Part shown: positions 5,332-5,569 of the stretch, piece by piece
How the letters are laid out: the number at the start of each line of letters is the position of its first letter
How positions within the stretch are numbered: the first letter of the stretch is position 1
Assembly: GCA_034667545.1 (NCBI GenBank)
Contig: JAXDJR010000105.1
Coordinates: forward strand, 1-5,569
From: DATAPE01 sp034667545
GTDB taxonomy: Bacteria; Actinomycetota; CADDZG01; WHSQ01
Length of the DNA stretch: 5,569 nucleotides
Direction: 5' to 3'
Program-made: the position numbers and the translations under genes
The notes under the pieces: model-generated
Seen by the model: only the letters and a program-made list of their open reading frames with translations
Told to the model about the DNA's origin: nothing
Database searches by the model: none

Positions 5332-5569
5332 ATGGCTTTCGTCGGAGAGATCTACGTGGTGTCCGAAGGTGGGCAACCGATGCAGAAAGTGTCTGAGATC
5401 GAGGCACAAGAGGGCCTCGGCTTGGTGGGGGACCGCTATTCCATGCGCACCGGCTATTGGACCGATGAAGACGAGTGCCAGGTAACGCTCATCGAGGGTG
5501 AAGCCTTGGACGAGATCACCGCTGCCGGTTCCGTGCGCGTATCCGAGGGTCAGCACCGGCGCAACATCG
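5332..5569 (+). CDS. MOSC-domain protein (N-terminal part, runs off window)
   Basis: Only the first 79 residues are inside the window. They match the opening of a MOSC domain (molybdenum cofactor sulfurase C-terminal family): VGDRY (32-36), QVTLIEGEAL (50-59) and GQHRRNI (73-79), corresponding to the family's pGdRh, qVtLie-ea and g-hRRNi blocks. Stand-alone MOSC proteins of YiiM/YuaD type bind molybdenum cofactor and are linked to Moco-dependent reduction. The conserved Cys of the family would lie further on, outside the window, so activity cannot be judged. GAGGGAG at 5323-5329 is the SD for the ATG at 5332, although its spacing is short. An in-frame ATG at 5296 would add 12 residues but would run through the hairpin and has a poorer site. 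It may be co-transcribed with the hydrolase. Confidence 0.88.
   Translation, partial: MAFVGEIYVVSEGGQPMQKVSEIEAQEGLGLVGDRYSMRTGYWTDEDECQVTLIEGEALDEITAAGSVRVSEGQHRRNI

Noticed and set aside
4940..5407. Minus-strand open frame of 155 codons
   Set aside because: Complement of the hydrolase catalytic region and the MOSC start, both of which have clear family motifs.

Overview
The window is G+C-rich with a strong G/C bias at third codon positions. It uses GTG as well as ATG starts, has good Shine-Dalgarno (SD) sites on most genes, and carries a Ser/Gly-rich cupredoxin lipoprotein. Together these suggest a high-GC bacterium, most likely an actinomycete-type lineage (Actinomycetota, perhaps an uncultured soil or sediment group). 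This is an inference from style, since no marker gene is present. I see no transposase, integrase, CRISPR array, tRNA or rRNA.

Layout. Positions 1-902 (minus strand) hold the N-terminal 300 codons of a membrane-anchored right-handed beta-helix protein that runs off the left edge. Upstream of it, at 1154-1363 on the same strand, lies a small, highly charged 69-aa ORF with a near-ideal SD. Positions 1364-1645 form a divergent intergenic region with an A+T-rich, partly palindromic tract. From 1646 everything reads on the plus strand. An ABC exporter operon comes first: an ATPase (1646-2521) and an ABC-2 permease (2518-3351) coupled by an ATGA overlap. Next are a small secreted Trp-rich protein of unknown family (3478-3747), a cupredoxin lipoprotein with complete type-1 copper ligands (3854-4384), a dienelactone-hydrolase-family alpha/beta hydrolase with a Ser nucleophile (about 4580-5287), and the start of a MOSC-domain protein (5332 to the right edge).

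How the parts relate. The ATPase and permease clearly form one transporter; its substrate cannot be read from the sequence. The beta-helix protein, the Trp-rich protein and the cupredoxin all carry export signals, so the region leans toward envelope and extracellular functions. The hydrolase and MOSC genes are 44 nt apart and may be co-transcribed. The gaps contain several dyads worth checking: a hairpin after the cupredoxin gene, a CATAAG/CTTATG palindrome before the hydrolase, a perfect 8-bp stem between hydrolase and MOSC, and a pair of CCTCC-containing repeats upstream of the cupredoxin SD.

No clearly new multi-gene system can be demonstrated from this window. The least explained items are the Trp-rich secreted protein, the 69-aa ORF, and the ATPase's non-standard Q-loop.
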